DNA of 14,662 nucleotides from Actinotignum schaalii (GTDB taxonomy: Bacteria > Actinomycetota > Actinomycetes > Actinomycetales > Actinomycetaceae): the NCBI GenBank assembly GCA_946222725.1, contig CAMIHT010000014.1, positions 1 to 14,662 of the forward strand, written 5' to 3'. The notes beneath the pieces are model-generated. The model was not told the DNA's origin and ran no database searches. It saw only the letters and a list, made by a program, of their open reading frames with translations. A program made the position numbers and the translations under genes. Each line of letters begins with the position of its first letter. Position 1 is the first letter of the stretch. Of this stretch, positions 7,224 through 14,281 are shown one piece after another.

Positions 7224-8438
7224 ATGATTAACGTTAAAGAGGTGGTGGATTCATTCACCTCCTGGCAAGAAGAGCTTTATATCCACCTGCATCAGCATCC
7301 CGAACTCTCTATGCAGGAAAAAGAAACCTGTGACACTATCGACGCGGAACTAACGCGCCTCGGGTACGCAACGCAGCGGATCGGCGGCGGCGTCGTCGGT
7401 GTGCTGGAAAACGGGGAGGGGCCCGCGGTGCTCTTCCGCGCCGATATTGACGGGCTCCCGGTCAAGGAAGCGACCGGGCTCGAGTACGCATCCACGCAGA
7501 CGCGCACGGACGCGGACGGCAACGAAGTCCCGGCCATGCACGCCTGCGGCCACGATTTCCATATTTCTTGCGCGCTGGGCGCGGCCCGTATTTTCGCGGA
7601 AAACCGCGAGGCCTGGGCCGGTACCTATATCGCGCTGTTCCAGCCCGGGGAAGAAACCGCGGCCGGGGCGCGCTCCATGGTGGCCGACGGCCTGGTCGAT
7701 AAGATTCCGGCACCGGATGTGGCTCTGGGGCAGCACGTGCTGGCCGGGCCGATGCGCGCGGGGCAGGTCGGCACCCACGCCGGGGCGATTCTCTCCACCG
7801 GTGCCTCCGTTAAGGTGACGCTGCACGGGAAGGGCTCGCACGGCTCCATGCCGCATCTGAGCATCGACCCGGTGGTGCTCGCCGCCGCCGTGGTGACCCG
7901 GCTCCAGAGCGTGGTGGCGCGCGAAATTAATCCCTTCAAGATGGCGGTGCTCACCGTGGGCTCCATCCACGCCGGAAGTAAATCAAATATTATTCCGGAC
8001 ACGGCCACCCTGCTTATTAATATTCGCGCCTACGATATGGACGTGCGCGAACAGCTCCTTGATGGCATTAAGCGCACCGTCACGGCCGAATGCGAAGCGG
8101 CCCGCGCCCCGCAGGCACCGGAATTTGAGATCTACGATTCCTACCCGCTTACTAATAACGACGACGCAACTACCGCCAAGGTCACCCAGGCATTCCTGGC
8201 ACACTTCGGGGAAGAACGCGTGATGGACTGCGGCGAAGTATCGGCTTCCGAAGATTTCAGCGTGATCCCGGACGCCTTCGGGATTCCCTACACCTACTGG
8301 GGCTTCGGTGGTTTTGCGGAAGGCGCGCCCACCTACCCCAACCACAACCCCGCCTTCGGGCCGGTTCTCCAACCCACCCTCGCCACCGGCACCGAAGCCG
8401 CGGCCGTTGCCGCGCTCGCCTGGCTGGCGCGGGACTAG
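7224..8438 (+). CDS. M20 family metallo-amidohydrolase (N-acyl amino acid hydrolase-like)
   Basis: 404 residues, typical for the M20D group (hippurate hydrolase, aminoacylase, IAA-amino acid hydrolase). Metal ligands are visible: HACGHD with C108 and H110, PGEET with E143-E144, H171 in GQHV, and the C-terminal PNHNPAF. A lid/dimerisation domain is at about 190-300, containing HGKGSHGSMPH (201-211). The enzyme would hydrolyse an N-acyl or peptide-like amide in the cytoplasm; there is no signal peptide. The ATG is preceded by AAGGTG four bases away. The MFS exporter gene begins 36 bases after its stop on the same strand, suggesting a two-gene operon in which the transporter moves the substrate or product. 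The exact substrate cannot be read from the sequence. Confidence 0.92.
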   Translation: MINVKEVVDSFTSWQEELYIHLHQHPELSMQEKETCDTIDAELTRLGYATQRIGGGVVGVLENGEGPAVLFRADIDGLPVKEATGLEYASTQTRTDADGNEVPAMHACGHDFHISCALGAARIFAENREAWAGTYIALFQPGEETAAGARSMVADGLVDKIPAPDVALGQHVLAGPMRAGQVGTHAGAILSTGASVKVTLHGKGSHGSMPHLSIDPVVLAAAVVTRLQSVVAREINPFKMAVLTVGSIHAGSKSNIIPDTATLLINIRAYDMDVREQLLDGIKRTVTAECEAARAPQAPEFEIYDSYPLTNNDDATTAKVTQAFLAHFGEERVMDCGEVSASEDFSVIPDAFGIPYTYWGFGGFAEGAPTYPNHNPAFGPVLQPTLATGTEAAAVAALAWLARD

Positions 8439-8474
8439 CGGGACCACATTTCCACGATGACAAAGGATAAAGCT

Positions 8475-10166
8475 ATGGCTACCACCAATGGCGCAAAGGC
8501 GCCGGCCGGTAACCCGCCGCAAGAAACCGGCTACCGCGGCACCGAAAAACTGCTGTGGGGCATCGTCCTCGCGGTGGTGACCTTCTGGCTGTTCGCCGGA
8601 ACTGCCGCCACCGTGGCACCCAATATTATGGAGGACCTCGGCAGCGTGGACGCGGCCGGGATGAACCTCGCGGTGTCCATTACCGGCCTGTTCTCCGGCC
8701 TCTTCATGGTGCTCATGGGCGGCCTGGCCGATAAGATCGGGCGCGTACGCATCACCCTCCTCGGGATTGTGCTCAACGCGGCCGGCTCACTGCTGCTCAT
8801 TTTCGCCGCCGGGGGCGTGGCGCTACCGCTGCTGCTGACCGGGCGCGCGATCCAGGGCCTGGGCGCGGCCTGCATTATGCCGGCCTCGATGGCCCTCGTG
8901 AAGGCCTACTGGGACGGCCCGGCCCGCCAGCGCGCGGTGTCCATGTGGTCGATTGGATCCTGGGGTGGCTCCGGCCTGGCCGCGATTTTCGGCGGCACCG
9001 TGGTGCAATTCGTGGGCTGGCGCGGAATCTTCATCGCCTCGATTATTATTTCCGTGCTCGCCTTCCTCATGATCCTGGGCACCCCGGAAAACCGGGTGGA
9101 AAGCACCGGCCCGCGCAAGAGCTTCGACGCCATCGGCCTGGTGCTCTTCATCGCCGGCACCCTCGGGCTCATGATCGTGCTGCTCTACGGCTCGAAACTC
9201 GGCTGGGGCAGTGCGGCAACCCTTCTGCTCACCGCGCTCGCGGTGGTTTCTTACGCGCTCTTCTTCGGGTGGGAACGCAAGCAGGCGAACCCCTTCATTG
9301 ATTTCGCGCTTTTCAAGAACACCACCTTCACGGGTGCCACGATCTCCAACTTCCTGGTGAACGGCACCATCGGCATGCTCATTATTAGCCAGCAGGTCAT
9401 CCAGCTGGCCGGGCACAAGGCGGACGGTTCGCTCTACACCGCGTTCGATGCCGGCCTGCTTTCGCTGGGCTACGGCGTGTGCATTATCGCCTTCATCCGT
9501 ATCGGTGAAAAGCTGCTCCAGCGCTTCGGGCCGCGCAAGCCGATGATCTGGGGCTGCCTCATCACCATCGTGGCCTGCGGGCTGCTCATGACCACGCACC
9601 TGCTTATCGGCCAGTACGTGCTCATGGCGGTAATCGCCTACTGCCTCTTCGGCTTGGGCTTGGCCTTCTACGCCACCCCGTCCACGGACGCGGCGCTCTC
9701 GAACCTGCCGGCTTCCCAGGCCGGTTCCGGTTCGGGTATCTACAAGATGGCCTCCTCGCTGGGTGGGGCGATCGGTACCGCGATTTCGCTGGCGGTCTTC
9801 TACGGGCTGCAGGGCGCCCCGGTTCCGGACGTGATCGCGATGTCCGGGCGTACGGATAACTCCTCGATTCGCCTGGCCGCGATGGTCGCCTTGGGTGTTT
9901 CTTTGGTGTTCTTGCTGCTCGCCATTGTTTCTATTACGACGACGGTACCCAAGGGCGGGGGCTCTGCCACCGCGGGTGCTTCGGCTCCCAGCGCGGCTCC
10001 GGCCCCGCAGCTCGCCCCGGACGATGAGCGCCAGGAGATTATCGCGCGCCTGTCCGAGCTCCCGCTGCGCGATCTCCAGCGCCTGGAGCGCCAGCTGCTC
10101 GTGGACGAACTCTCCGGCTTGGACACCAAGGCTTTGCAAGCTCTGGTGGAGAAGCAGAAGGCGTAG
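8475..10166 (+). CDS. DHA2-type (14-TM) MFS drug/metabolite exporter with C-terminal cytoplasmic tail
   Basis: 563 residues from ATG 8475, which has AAGGA seven bases upstream; an in-frame ATG at 8457 would add six residues but has a poorer site. Fourteen hydrophobic segments can be counted. MGGLADKIGRVR after the second helix is the MFS motif A, and GRAIQGLGAA is the EmrB/QacA-type segment. Such proteins are proton-driven exporters of drugs, dyes or small metabolites in the cytoplasmic membrane. Residues 488-563 form an added tail: a Gly/Ala/Pro/Ser linker, then about 45 charged residues with heptad-like leucines (LSELPLRDLQRLERQLL) likely to form helices. Ordinary family members end soon after the last helix. 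It follows the M20 hydrolase and is closed by the hairpin at 10225-10264. The substrate is unknown. Confidence 0.92.
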   Translation: MATTNGAKAPAGNPPQETGYRGTEKLLWGIVLAVVTFWLFAGTAATVAPNIMEDLGSVDAAGMNLAVSITGLFSGLFMVLMGGLADKIGRVRITLLGIVLNAAGSLLLIFAAGGVALPLLLTGRAIQGLGAACIMPASMALVKAYWDGPARQRAVSMWSIGSWGGSGLAAIFGGTVVQFVGWRGIFIASIIISVLAFLMILGTPENRVESTGPRKSFDAIGLVLFIAGTLGLMIVLLYGSKLGWGSAATLLLTALAVVSYALFFGWERKQANPFIDFALFKNTTFTGATISNFLVNGTIGMLIISQQVIQLAGHKADGSLYTAFDAGLLSLGYGVCIIAFIRIGEKLLQRFGPRKPMIWGCLITIVACGLLMTTHLLIGQYVLMAVIAYCLFGLGLAFYATPSTDAALSNLPASQAGSGSGIYKMASSLGGAIGTAISLAVFYGLQGAPVPDVIAMSGRTDNSSIRLAAMVALGVSLVFLLLAIVSITTTVPKGGGSATAGASAPSAAPAPQLAPDDERQEIIARLSELPLRDLQRLERQLLVDELSGLDTKALQALVEKQKA

Positions 10167-10224
10167 TTCTTCGCGCGGCGCGCTCGCGAATGGGTGCGTA
10201 GGCAACGCGGGATAGCTACATGGT

Positions 10225-10264
10225 TGTGGGTGCGTATTGCAGATTTCTGCGGTACGCACCCACA
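10225..10264. terminator. Strong hairpin between convergent genes, probable bidirectional terminator
   Basis: TGTGGGTGCGTA (10225-10236) and TACGCACCCACA (10253-10264) are perfect 12-base arms. Inside them GCAG (10239-10242) pairs with CTGC (10247-10250) around loop ATTT, and on the plus-strand RNA the two bases between are U-G wobble pairs, giving 18 continuous pairs. It lies 58 bases after the exporter stop and 43 bases after the stop of the convergent membrane-protein gene. Neither side has a T-run, as is common in actinobacteria. Confidence 0.75.
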
Positions 10265-10307
10265 CCTCGTTAAATCTGATGTGCTTTCGAAGCGGTCCGG
10301 CAGCAAC

Positions 10308-10904
10308 CTACCGCTTGAGGTACCGCGGTCGGATGCCTTGGCAGTACAGTGCCGCGCATAATCCTGCCGCTACACACATGCCGGCAGCGATAAGCCACAG
10401 CGAGGGGCTATTGCTCCGTGACTGCACCAGATTCCAGGTGCTCTCACGATCGGGCGCAAAAGCTGCGCTCAGGAACACCAGCGTCAGGGGAAGTGCCCAC
10501 ATGAGGCGTGCGCCGAAGCAGTAGGCACTCACGATTCCAAGTGCTAGCCACGCAACGTGAAGGCGGAGCAGGCTGAGCCCGGCAGAGTCGTGAGTAAGCA
10601 GCACGAGAACTCCGGTTAATGCCGCAGTAGCACCAGCGATTCCGCACCCTACCGTTAGCAACATACCCGCCGGAGCTTTGCCGTAGTAGTCCTTCTCCTC
10701 ACGCGGGGCCATGACACTGAAGAGGGCCAAGGGGATACAGAAGGTGAGCATGCGGCCAAGCGGCGTGGTCCCACCTGAGACCCACGAATGGAAGGTGTGG
10801 TCTTCCCCGAGCAAATAGATAGCGATGAGGGCGGCAAGGGCGATACCGAGTGCCTTCAAAGCTCGGTGAGCGCGAAGGTGGATGAGCCACGGATGTGCGG
10901 TCAT
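10308..10904 (-). CDS. Six-TM integral membrane protein of the ABC operon, unknown family
   Basis: 198 residues with about six hydrophobic helices (17-33, 50-67, 78-103, 112-131, 134-150, 168-188) and a basic C-terminus (RPRYLKR). I do not recognise a family. Its start has AGAGG seven bases upstream, written inside the last codons of the preceding gene, and only four bases separate the two genes, so translation is coupled. As the last gene of an operon with an ABC ATPase and a 7-TM protein, it could be a second permease subunit, giving a heteromeric ABC-2-like exporter, or an immunity protein. Transcription probably ends at the hairpin at 10225-10264. The gene call is secure; the role is inferred only from position and topology. 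Confidence 0.8.
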   Translation of the reverse strand: MTAHPWLIHLRAHRALKALGIALAALIAIYLLGEDHTFHSWVSGGTTPLGRMLTFCIPLALFSVMAPREEKDYYGKAPAGMLLTVGCGIAGATAALTGVLVLLTHDSAGLSLLRLHVAWLALGIVSAYCFGARLMWALPLTLVFLSAAFAPDRESTWNLVQSRSNSPSLWLIAAGMCVAAGLCAALYCQGIRPRYLKR

Positions 10905-10908
10905 CGTG

Positions 10909-12126
10909 CTACCTCTCTAAATCAGCAATAGACGCTGCGTACGTTTTCTGAGCCCAGGCGCGCTGTTCCGCTTCCGGTAGCGCGGTGATTGCTCGCGCGC
11001 GTTCAACTGTCGCGGAATCATGACCGTCGGCAATAAAGGAACTATCTGTTTTACTCGGGGCGCCTCGCATCATGAGCCATAGGTCAAGATCGTTACGTGC
11101 GGCATTCCCGGCATCACTGTTTGATCCTCCTTCATAACTCCGATTCGTGAGGGGGTATACCAGCGCAGTGACGAGCATGCTTTCGTCATCCATATCCGCG
11201 CTCGCAAAGTTCAAAGTTCGCCCGCCGTAGTGATTGCCGTTGAGAGCAAATTCTTCAAAGGTATCCGCAACTGGCATTCCTTCGGGGATAAGCGGCAGGA
11301 TACGGTCGCGGATATTCGTGAATGTTCGCAAAGCGGGCTCGTGTTCTTTCCATACGCACAGGAAAGGTTGAGACGTGGTGCATACCTGGCCGCCGCCCCG
11401 GCGTTGGCTCGGCTCCGGGAAGAGCGCGCTGGCGGCGATGAGGGTAGCAACAGCAATAAAAACAAATATCAAGCTGCCCACGCTTTGTTTTTTATGCCAG
11501 CCGGAACGCCGGGGAAGGAAAAGTGCGGGGATGAAAGCCAGTGCTGTCACTGTAATAAGGGCATAGAGCTGGGGGAGCGATACCTCCATATAGGGCTCCA
11601 GCACGGTGTATTGAGTAGTAAACATGGCAATGCCCAGCATTGCCCCGAAGCTTCCCACTGCGAGTACGGCGCTAGATGCATCTATTCGCCCGATCATATG
11701 GCCAATAAGTACACCCAGGAATCCGAGGCATAGATACCCGATGATTGGATGAATATTGACCGGCGCGAGCTCCCCGCGTGCCATGGCAGTTACCCCTAGG
11801 GCGGCACCACTGAGAACCGCTCCCGTGAAGAGGACGGTAAGGAGCCCCGGCATAAGCGCGCTGGCGTTCTGCATGAGCACGCGACGCGGGGAATAGGGCA
11901 CCCACGTGGGAAAATCTACCGCACGGATTCGTTCGGAGTGAATTGCCTGCACCGCAGAAACCAGCGGCATCGCGAAAATAAAACCACAGAGAGCGTAATT
12001 TGCCGTGGCACTCGTATAGCCCACCCAGGAATCACGTAGGAGCCATAACGCTATCGCTCCGACTATCAGGGTGAGGAGCGCGCTGATGAGATGGGGGTGA
12101 CGTTTGAGGTAGGGCCAGAAAATCAT
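10909..12126 (-). CDS. Seven-TM ABC-transporter membrane protein with C-terminal extracytoplasmic domain
   Basis: 405 residues. Hydrophobic helices lie at about 12-30, 42-62, 90-112, 127-146, 150-170, 186-204 and 217-236. Basic clusters (K8-R9, R66-R68, R81-R82, R147, R206-K213) put the N-terminus inside and residues 238-405 outside. That outer domain begins with C249 and C257, which could form a disulphide, and has the segment CVWKEHEPALRTF (257-269). It resembles the C-terminal part of uncharacterised actinobacterial ABC-linked proteins with a CVWPEH-like motif (I recall the label DUF7224, from memory only). The ATG overlaps the ATPase stop as ATGA, so the products are made together. It is probably the permease subunit, with a domain that could sense or bind something outside, perhaps the secreted protein encoded first in the operon. 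Confidence 0.85.
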   Translation of the reverse strand: MIFWPYLKRHPHLISALLTLIVGAIALWLLRDSWVGYTSATANYALCGFIFAMPLVSAVQAIHSERIRAVDFPTWVPYSPRRVLMQNASALMPGLLTVLFTGAVLSGAALGVTAMARGELAPVNIHPIIGYLCLGFLGVLIGHMIGRIDASSAVLAVGSFGAMLGIAMFTTQYTVLEPYMEVSLPQLYALITVTALAFIPALFLPRRSGWHKKQSVGSLIFVFIAVATLIAASALFPEPSQRRGGGQVCTTSQPFLCVWKEHEPALRTFTNIRDRILPLIPEGMPVADTFEEFALNGNHYGGRTLNFASADMDDESMLVTALVYPLTNRSYEGGSNSDAGNAARNDLDLWLMMRGAPSKTDSSFIADGHDSATVERARAITALPEAEQRAWAQKTYAASIADLER

Positions 12127-12884
12127 GACGTGCTCCCCTGGGGAGTTTCTCCGGCCAATACCGCCATAAAGCCTGCCTCCGCCAGGCTCATATCTCGCGT
12201 ATCAGTGCCAGTGTGGCTACCAAGGCTTTCCAGTTCCGCCACCGTTCCCGAAAAACGGATAGTGCCCTGGTCGAAGACCAGAACAGTTTCGGCTACATGA
12301 ACAATGTCCTCAATGAGGTGGGTGGAGATAATAACGGTATCCGCCAGGTGTGCGCCGAGGAGTTTTCGGAATTTTACGCGCTGCACCGGATCCAAGCCGG
12401 CCGTTGGTTCATCAAGAAGTAATATCTGCGGGTCGCCCACTTTGGCAGCTGCTAATCCGGCTCGTTGCAATTGCCCGCCAGATAGACTTCCCATTTTCTT
12501 ATTGGCGAGGTCGTCAATATCAAACTCGTGGAGGTTCGTGCGCACCGAGGTATTAATATTTGAGCGCGCCACGCCACGTACCCAGCCGATATACGAAGCG
12601 AATTCTGCAACGGTGAGTCTAGGATCAAATGTGATTTTCTGCGGCAGGTAGCCGATGCTTTGCCCCAGTTCGCGCCAGTTGAGTTTCTGGAGTGGCTTCC
12701 CGGAAATGTAAACGCTGCCGTCACGCGGGCGCAATTGGCCGGCCAGGGTACGTAGCAGGGTGGTTTTACCGGCACCGTTTGGCCCCAGCAAAGCGGTGAC
12801 CCCGGAGGAGAACTCCGCGTCAAGTCCACTAAAGACGGGATTCGACGCGGAGTACCCCTGGGTTAGATGACGAGTAGTCAGCAT
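12123..12884 (-). CDS. ABC transporter ATP-binding protein
   Basis: 253 residues with all ABC motifs: Walker A GPNGAGKTT (34-42), Q-loop Q82, signature LSGGQ (134-138), Walker B ILLLDEP (154-160) and H-loop H189 in STH. It resembles ATPases of ABC-2-type exporters and antibiotic or bacteriocin resistance transporters. I chose ATG 12884 because AAGGA is eight bases upstream and the protein starts MLTTRHLTQGYS, the normal beginning of this fold. An upstream in-frame ATG at 13016 would add a long unrelated N-terminus overlapping the small secreted-protein gene. It starts five bases after that gene stops and its own stop overlaps the next ATG by four bases, so all are one operon. It would sit on the cytoplasmic face and drive the two membrane proteins encoded downstream. 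Confidence 0.94.
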   Translation of the reverse strand: MLTTRHLTQGYSASNPVFSGLDAEFSSGVTALLGPNGAGKTTLLRTLAGQLRPRDGSVYISGKPLQKLNWRELGQSIGYLPQKITFDPRLTVAEFASYIGWVRGVARSNINTSVRTNLHEFDIDDLANKKMGSLSGGQLQRAGLAAAKVGDPQILLLDEPTAGLDPVQRVKFRKLLGAHLADTVIISTHLIEDIVHVAETVLVFDQGTIRFSGTVAELESLGSHTGTDTRDMSLAEAGFMAVLAGETPQGSTS

Positions 12885-12889
12885 GGATT

Positions 12890-13222
12890 TTATCCTTGTT
12901 GTTGGATCTTGCCAGAAGCGATGCCCCAAGTGCAGGCGCCCGGGGAAACTCGGGACACCTTCGAGCCTCTCGTTATATAGGCGAAATCTCCCTGTCGTGT
13001 TGGTTGATAATCGCACCTGGCGTAAGTCCGGTAGTTGCCGCTTACGGTTGCTCCTCCTGTTGCGACAGAATTAGCCCAGAAACCACGGCTATTTGAAGTG
13101 TTAACTTGGAAAATAACACCATTGGTTGATCCACCGAATTGTCCGGCGGACATCGACGCGTAGGCGGCTGTTGGTAAAATGGCAAGTAAAACCACAGCAG
13201 TGGTGCCCAGTATCTTTTTCAT
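12890..13222 (-). CDS. Small secreted protein with signal peptide, first gene of ABC operon
   Basis: 110 residues, no family recognised. MKKILG plus a hydrophobic core (9-16) and PTAAYA give a standard signal peptide with likely cleavage between A22 and S23. The mature part is about 88 residues, rich in Gly, Ser, Thr, Asn and aromatics, with two cysteines (C70, C97) that could form one disulphide. Two ATGs are adjacent: AAGGAG is six bases from the one at 13222 and three from the one at 13225, so the second is preferred. The ATPase gene follows after five bases. Size, secretion and position before an ABC transporter fit a bacteriocin-like protein, the substrate or ligand of the transporter, or a small envelope protein. 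I looked for lactococcin 972-like and double-glycine leader patterns and found neither. Confidence 0.82.
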   Translation of the reverse strand: MKKILGTTAVVLLAILPTAAYASMSAGQFGGSTNGVIFQVNTSNSRGFWANSVATGGATVSGNYRTYARCDYQPTRQGDFAYITRGSKVSRVSPGACTWGIASGKIQQQG

Positions 13223-13242
13223 CATATTCTCCTTCGAATAAC

Positions 13243-13259
13243 GTGAACTCTCTGTTCAC
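13243..13259. promoter_or_regulatory. Perfect palindrome in the ABC-operon leader, possible operator
   Basis: GTGAAC (13243-13248), five bases, GTTCAC (13254-13259). It lies between the predicted -10 box and the ribosome site of the small secreted-protein gene. That is the usual place for a repressor site, or for an RNA hairpin just ahead of translation. No regulator gene is in the window. Confidence 0.5.
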
Positions 13260-13265
13260 ACTTCA

Positions 13266-13295
13266 ATAATATGACGTGACGTGGATTACATGCAA
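13266..13295 (-). promoter_or_regulatory. Probable promoter of the secreted-protein/ABC operon
   Basis: On the minus strand TTGCAT (13295-13290) and TATTAT (13271-13266) are separated by 18 bases, in an AT-rich stretch unlike the rest of the window. The spacer contains overlapping ACGTG motifs (13274-13284), and another ACGTGA is at 13241-13246. The -10 box is good; the -35 matches consensus at only three positions. Confidence 0.45.
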
Positions 13296-13415
13296 GTGGT
13301 TATAGGTGTTTGTTATTTGAAATAATCCGTTCTGGAGGGGAATTGCTATGTGTATTTATTTAGACCGCACGGGAGTGCTCTCTTAATCAGCGTGCCGATT
13401 CTGTTCTGGGGCGAG

Positions 13416-14228
13416 CTAGTTGTGCCGTGTCAGCCGCGCATACTCCGCATCGCTCACCGGCTCAAGCCACTCGTTGGAGGTGTCCGTGCCGGGAACTTCC
13501 ACAGCCAGGTGGGAGAACCAGCTATCGGGCGCGGCCCCGTGCCAGTGTTTGGTGCCCGCCGGCACATTGATCACATCCCCGGGCAGCATTTCTTCCACCG
13601 GCTGGCCCCATGCCTGGTGATAGCCGCGGCCGGCCACACAGATAAGGATTTGGCCGCCGCCGCTGGAGGCGTGGTGAATATGCCAGTTATTGCGGCAGCC
13701 CGGCTCGAACGTCACGTTGTACATGGGAACCTGGCTGGTAGAGACCGGCGAGAGGTAGCTCTGCCCGATGAAATACTGAGCAAAACCGTCATTGGGTGCG
13801 CCGATGGGGAAGAGGCATTCGCGCGCGTGGCGTTCCTTGGCGTTCAGTGCATCCGTGCCAGGATTGGAGCCAGCGCTACTATCCGCACCCGCAACCTCGG
13901 CATCAACACTCCACACGTCCTTCGCCAGATTGAAAACCGCCCAAGCCTTCGGCCAGCCTACGTACATGGCCGCATGCGTGATAATCGCGGCGATTTCCTC
14001 CCGGGTCACTCCGTGATTCTTCGCGTTCTCCAGGTGATACCGCAGCGAAGAATCCGTGATCCCGGAGGCCATCAGCGCCACCACCGTGACCACGCACTTC
14101 GTTTTGAGAGACAGCGCGGGCTGATTCCACACCCGCCCAAAAAGAACATCGTCATTGAGCTCGGCAAAAAGCGGGGCGAAATCCCCCAGCTGGTCACGGC
14201 CCGCGGTTTGGGTAATCTTCTCACTCAC
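13416..14228 (-). CDS. Carboxymuconolactone decarboxylase-cupin fusion protein
   Basis: 270 residues. Residues about 15-105 are a carboxymuconolactone decarboxylase-like helical domain (C45, YHLENAKNHGVT at 64-75, YVGWPKAW at 89-96). Residues about 150-250 are a cupin. Cupin motif 1 is NNWHIHHASSGGGQ, with H183 and H185 as likely metal ligands and Q193 where many cupins have Glu. Motif 2 is GDVINVPAGTKHWHG with H228. Fusions of these two domains are known in bacteria; their substrate is generally unassigned, possibly redox or small aromatic chemistry. The start is GTG at 14228: an in-frame TAA lies four codons upstream, and AAGGAG is ten bases away. A Ser/Ala/Gly-rich linker (110-128) joins the domains. 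It is preceded by the terminator at 14282-14323, so it has its own promoter. Confidence 0.9.
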   Translation of the reverse strand: MSEKITQTAGRDQLGDFAPLFAELNDDVLFGRVWNQPALSLKTKCVVTVVALMASGITDSSLRYHLENAKNHGVTREEIAAIITHAAMYVGWPKAWAVFNLAKDVWSVDAEVAGADSSAGSNPGTDALNAKERHARECLFPIGAPNDGFAQYFIGQSYLSPVSTSQVPMYNVTFEPGCRNNWHIHHASSGGGQILICVAGRGYHQAWGQPVEEMLPGDVINVPAGTKHWHGAAPDSWFSHLAVEVPGTDTSNEWLEPVSDAEYARLTRHN

Positions 14229-14281
14229 CTGAGATTATCTCCTTCATGTATGGCCGACGCCTTTGCCCAGCCAAAAACAGA

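Noticed and set aside
8823..10265. Minus-strand open frame of 480 codons
   Set aside because: It is antisense to the MFS exporter and its translation is full of Arg, Glu, His and Gly with no fold signals. High G+C at third codon positions keeps the antisense frame open.
10167..10307. Possible small RNA in the gap around the long hairpin
   Set aside because: A convergent gene arrangement and simple stem-loop explain it; I see no promoter of its own or U-tract.
12885..13016. Longer ATPase start at 13016
   Set aside because: The extra 44 residues resemble no ABC domain and overlap the small secreted-protein gene in another frame; the start at 12884 has a good ribosome site.
12890..13222. Lactococcin 972 or double-glycine bacteriocin identity for the secreted protein
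   Set aside because: The mature part has cysteines and lacks the recurring Tyr/His/Ser pattern I associate with lactococcin 972. The leader is a Sec signal ending in AYA rather than Gly-Gly.
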